Shown here: positions 34,939-37,475 of the stretch, in pieces
Layout of the letters: each line of letters starts with the position of its first letter
Position numbering within the stretch: position 1 is the stretch's first letter
DNA from: Aphanocapsa sp. GSE-SYN-MK-11-07L
Lineage (GTDB): Bacteria; Cyanobacteriota; Cyanobacteriia; Thermosynechococcales; Thermosynechococcaceae
Assembly: GCA_019359715.1 (NCBI GenBank)
Contig: JAHHGS010000113.1
Location: 1-37,475 of the forward strand
Length of the DNA: 37,475 nt
Direction: 5' to 3'
Notes under the pieces: generated by a model
Databases searched by the model: none
Told to the model about the DNA's origin: nothing
The model's input: the letters and a program-made list of their open reading frames with translations, nothing else
Translations under genes and position numbers: made by a program

Positions 34939-35245
34939 CGTCGGTTGGCTGTCTGCACCCCTTTAAACTAATCCATAGCAGGTCTAAGTCACGATCATTC
35001 GTGAGACTGAGTGAAGATTTGGTTTTGATCCCGGCTGGTGGGACTTGAATGTGACGTTGACTCAGAAGTCGTTCTTAAGACTATTGCAGAAGACAATAGA
35101 TATACAAGCTGCGAGCGTAGGTTCACTCTTGAGATAGAACAAACTAACTCTGGCAGCAGTTAGGGTACTTACTATCCACAGTTTTGGTAAGTCTCTACCA
35201 AGTGCTGCCTCCCCGATCTTCGATTCGCAGAGATTACCCAAAGCA
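34939..35245. other. Divergent gene-free stretch (MFS / SDR)
   Basis: 307 bp with no supported gene; presumably holds promoters for the MFS gene (minus) and the SDR gene (plus). The only clear feature is the palindrome at 34989-35004. Confidence 0.5.
34989..35004. promoter_or_regulatory. Palindrome upstream of the MFS gene
   Basis: TCACGA-TCAT-TCGTGA is a perfect 6-bp inverted repeat, extendable by AGT/ACT with a bulge, about 50 bp upstream of the MFS start. It may be a repressor site; nothing identifies the regulator. Confidence 0.35.
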
Positions 35246-36271
35246 ATGACAATTGAACTTAAACCGATTGAACAGCAGGTTGCTGTTGTTGTTGGAGCAT
35301 CAAGCGGAATTGGCCGAGAAACGGCCCTGCAATTTGCTAAGCGGCAAGCAAAAGTTGTTGTTTCTGCCCGCAGTGAAGCTGGACTGCAATCCTTAGTTGA
35401 GGAAATTTCTCGGCTGGGCGGCAGCGCGATCGCCGTTCCAGCAGATGTGTCTGTGTTTGAGCAGGTTCAAAAAGTTGCCGATAAAACAGTTGAGCACTAC
35501 GGACGGCTTGATACCTGGGTTCACACTGCTGCAACTTCGGTGTTTGCTCCCTTTGAGCAAGTTACTCCCGAAGAATTTAAGCGAGTCGTTGATGTCAATC
35601 TGATGGGGCAGGTTTATGGGGCGATGGCCGCTTTGCCTCACTTAAGACAGACGGGACGAGGAGCATTAATTCATATTACCTCGGTTGAAGCTTGCCGATC
35701 GCTGCCCTTGCAAAGCGCCTATGCTGCCTCTAAGCATGCCATTGAAGGCTTTCTGGATTCTCTGCGAGTTGAACTCCAGCATGAAGGCGTACCCATTAGT
35801 GTTACCAACGTGATGCCGGCAACAATCAACACACCGTTTTACAACAAAGCGCTGACTAAACTAGGAGTCAAACCAACCGGAGTTCCGCCTTATTATCAAC
35901 CCGACATTGTAGCCGAAGCGATTTTGCACGTGGCTGAACATCCAACCCGCGACATCATTGTGGGTGATGTTGGTCGGCTGCTGGACCTGCTTCAGAAAGT
36001 GTCTCCCCACTTGGTCGATGCAATGCTCAAGCTAGTTGCGGTGGAAGGACAGCGAACTGAAACAACAAAATTTGCCAGCGACCCGAATAACTTGTTTGAG
36101 CCGATCGCCGGATATGACCGGGCAACGGGCGATTTCAGCGATAAAACAATTCCTAGCTTTTTAGATTGGTTTGACTTTCATCCAGCAGCAAAATGGAGTG
36201 CAGCGGCTGGGCTGGGCGGGCTTGCTCTGTTGGCAACTCAAGTATTGAACAGCATAGAAACCCCCAGATAA
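35246..36271 (+). CDS. Short-chain dehydrogenase/reductase with C-terminal hydrophobic tail
   Basis: A 341-residue classical SDR: VVVGASSGIGRETALQFA (TGxxxGxG-type cofactor motif), HTAATS (NNAG region), SVEAC, and the catalytic YAASK. Residues 250-341 extend beyond the ~250-residue core and end with a hydrophobic AAAGLGGLALLATQVL, possibly a membrane anchor. The substrate is unknown; the fold and extension match SDR proteins seen in stress gene clusters beside SRPBCC and zinc alcohol dehydrogenase genes, as here. It is the first of three plus-strand genes. Confidence 0.9.
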   Translation: MTIELKPIEQQVAVVVGASSGIGRETALQFAKRQAKVVVSARSEAGLQSLVEEISRLGGSAIAVPADVSVFEQVQKVADKTVEHYGRLDTWVHTAATSVFAPFEQVTPEEFKRVVDVNLMGQVYGAMAALPHLRQTGRGALIHITSVEACRSLPLQSAYAASKHAIEGFLDSLRVELQHEGVPISVTNVMPATINTPFYNKALTKLGVKPTGVPPYYQPDIVAEAILHVAEHPTRDIIVGDVGRLLDLLQKVSPHLVDAMLKLVAVEGQRTETTKFASDPNNLFEPIAGYDRATGDFSDKTIPSFLDWFDFHPAAKWSAAAGLGGLALLATQVLNSIETPR

Positions 36272-36308
36272 GTTCTAAATCATTTCTGATTGATGACTTC
36301 AAATTGTA

Positions 36309-36318
36309 GGAGGTGATA
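36309..36318 (+). promoter_or_regulatory. Very strong Shine-Dalgarno before the SRPBCC gene
   Basis: AGGAGGTGAT, complementary to the 16S rRNA tail, ends about four bases before the ATG at 36322 and so decides against the GTG start at 36313. Confidence 0.75.
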
Positions 36319-36321
36319 ACA

Positions 36322-37047
36322 ATGGAAATACAATCAACTGATAGTAACAATCCCCAAGACAATCAGGCAAGTAATCTCAGCGATGCTGAACGCTGGGGGT
36401 CGCTGATTACAGGCGGAGCGCTGGTTTTGAGTGGATTAAGTCAACGGTCACTGCGGGGCGCTTTGTTGGCGATCGTTGGCGGCGGGCTGGCTTACCACGG
36501 CGCAATGGGCCAAAAAAGCCTCCAGGAGACAATCACCGAGGCAATTAGCACTGAAGCAGGTGCTGCTAAAAGCATTCGAGTTGAGAAAACCGTCACTATT
36601 TTTAATAAGTCGCCCGAAGAACTGTATCGCTTCTGGCATGACTTTGAAAATTTACCTACATTCATGCAGCACCTTAAGAGTGTGATTGTGATTAACGATC
36701 GGCGCTCTCACTGGGTTGCTAATCTGCCATTAGGCAACAGTGTGGAATGGGATGCCGAGATCATTAACGACCAAGAGAACCAGCTAATTGGTTGGGCCTC
36801 CGTGCCAGGGGCTGATATCGATCATTCAGGATTTGTGCGATTCGCACCCTCAACCCAGGAGCATGGCACCGAAGTCAAAGTCGTGATGGAATATAGCCCA
36901 CCGGGTGGGGAAGTCACAAACGCGATCGCCAAACTGTTCGGCGAATCGCCTGAACAGCAAATTGGCGATGACTTGCGCCGCTTCAAAATGCTAATGGAAG
37001 CGGGCGAAATTGCGACCACCGAAGGACAATCCTCAGGGCACAAATAG
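36322..37047 (+). CDS. SRPBCC (cyclase/dehydrase-type) protein with N-terminal membrane segment
   Basis: A 241-residue protein: an N-terminal pair of short hydrophobic stretches with glycines (about residues 20-55, [31 protein letters not shown]), then a START/SRPBCC-type ligand-binding domain (about 75-220; [25 protein letters not shown] ... [19 protein letters not shown]). Ligand unknown. AGGAGGTGAT, almost a full anti-Shine-Dalgarno match, sits just before the ATG at 36322; an upstream GTG at 36313 lies within that site and is rejected. Follows the SDR gene by 50 bp. Confidence 0.88.
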   Translation: MEIQSTDSNNPQDNQASNLSDAERWGSLITGGALVLSGLSQRSLRGALLAIVGGGLAYHGAMGQKSLQETITEAISTEAGAAKSIRVEKTVTIFNKSPEELYRFWHDFENLPTFMQHLKSVIVINDRRSHWVANLPLGNSVEWDAEIINDQENQLIGWASVPGADIDHSGFVRFAPSTQEHGTEVKVVMEYSPPGGEVTNAIAKLFGESPEQQIGDDLRRFKMLMEAGEIATTEGQSSGHK

Positions 37048-37088
37048 CGACTGATCAATTCAATTACCAATACTTAAGGATAATCACC

Positions 37089-37394
37089 ATGAAAGCAGTC
37101 TGCTGGCAAGGTGCCAATAACGTGCAGGTTGAAACTGTACCCGATCCAAAAATTCTTAATCCACGGGATGCCATTGTGAAAGTTACCACAACTGCGATTT
37201 GTGGTTCCGACCTCCACCTCTACAACGGCTTTAATCCGACCATGCAAAAGGGTGACATCCTGGGGCATGAGTTCATGGGCGAGATTGTTGAGCTGGGTAG
37301 TGCCGTTAGAAATGGGAATGCCAATGGCAAAACTTTATCGATCGGCGAGGCTTTGTTGCATGATTCAAAAGAAGGAAGAGGTTGGTTGAGATAG
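37089..37394 (+). pseudogene. Interrupted zinc-dependent alcohol dehydrogenase
   Basis: The first ~75 residues are a medium-chain zinc alcohol dehydrogenase/threonine-dehydrogenase-like protein: [32 protein letters not shown] (catalytic zinc Cys), [15 protein letters not shown] (zinc His/Glu). The family is about 350-390 residues and continues with a GDRV motif and a Rossmann domain; here similarity stops after VRN (about 37310) and the frame ends at 37394. The sequence after 37347 looks like an IS5-type terminal repeat, so an insertion has probably split the gene, with the remainder beyond the window. About 36 bp between the loss of homology and the repeat are unexplained. Confidence 0.7.
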
Positions 37395-37475
37395 AGAACT
37401 CTTTAAGCTGGGACTGGGTAACTCTCAGGCTTAGCGATTTGGATCATTCGGTTGAGGGCTGCACATTTGATGAAT
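37347..37475. mobile_element. Probable end of an IS5-family insertion sequence (partial)
   Basis: GAGGCTTTGTTGCATGATTC at 37347-37366 resembles from memory the termini of IS5-family elements of the IS903/IS427 type, which begin GGCTTTGTTG. Inward from it a minus-strand frame ends 56 bp from the terminus, as expected for the 3' end of a transposase. The rest of the element lies past the window edge, so neither the far repeat nor target duplication can be checked. Confidence 0.5.
37403..37475 (-). CDS. Transposase C-terminal fragment (partial, enters from right edge)
   Basis: Only 23 residues are inside the window, ending at a TAA (37403-37405). The readable tail contains CAALNRMIQIAKPESYPVPA; LNRM with a following P-E-S-Y resembles the C termini of IS5-type transposases as I remember them. 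The call depends mainly on its position just inside the terminal repeat at 37347. Confidence 0.4.
   Translation of the reverse strand, partial: FIKCAALNRMIQIAKPESYPVPA

Overview
The window is chromosomal DNA from a cyanobacterium, probably a filamentous or Leptolyngbya-like lineage. The palindrome GCGATCGC (HIP1) and its core recur throughout coding and noncoding DNA. Several genes are cyanobacterial hallmarks: an FtsH2/Slr0228-like protease, the circadian input protein LdpA overlapping a Ycf45-like R3H/AAA ATPase, a fused ModB-ModC transporter, DUF29 and Uma2 proteins, and a giant NB-ARC/WD40 protein. The genus cannot be fixed from sequence alone. No rRNA, tRNA or CRISPR array was recognised.

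Layout. 0-4 kb: a truncated proline iminopeptidase at the left edge, a small unknown gene with a TTG start, an S41 protease, a GNAT acetyltransferase overlapping a 2Fe-2S protein, and a DUF29 gene. 4-9.7 kb, all minus strand: the molybdate operon modA-modBC, an MFS exporter, a VOC protein and a methyltransferase. 10-13.4 kb: a CNNM/DUF21 protein lacking its CBS pair, a PhoD phosphatase and a second DUF29 gene, inverted relative to the first. 13.5-15.5 kb: ftsH with a strong terminator. 15.5-19.8 kb: a SnoaL-like gene and an NB-ARC protein with 14 WD40 repeats, tail to tail, with a shared noncoding element outside each. 20-22.4 kb is accessory in character: an unknown gene, Uma2, a decayed SnoaL-like fragment, and a nucleotidyltransferase whose active-site DxD motif has expanded to 21 Asp-Ile units, with a small overlapping partner. 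22.5-25.3 kb: ldpA and ycf45-like. 25.3-27.8 kb: an ArsR regulator divergent from trxA-GST-ene reductase, with a palindrome between them. 28-30.6 kb: a GAF protein, then ECF sigma, membrane anti-sigma and Spy/CpxP-like genes, then a noncoding stretch ending in a terminator. 30.7-33.5 kb: UDP-glucuronate decarboxylase and UDP-glucose dehydrogenase, which together make UDP-xylose, plus a coiled-coil protein. 33.5-37.5 kb: an MFS transporter, then SDR, SRPBCC and zinc alcohol dehydrogenase genes. The last is broken near what looks like the end of an IS5-type insertion sequence.

The best second looks are the (Asp-Ile)21 hexanucleotide expansion in the nucleotidyltransferase active site, the duplicated upstream element at the NB-ARC/WD40 and SnoaL genes, the ECF/anti-sigma/Spy module, the ArsR-controlled redox operon, and the CBS-less CNNM protein. 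Both window edges carry broken metabolic genes. I did not find a complete system that I can call undescribed with confidence.
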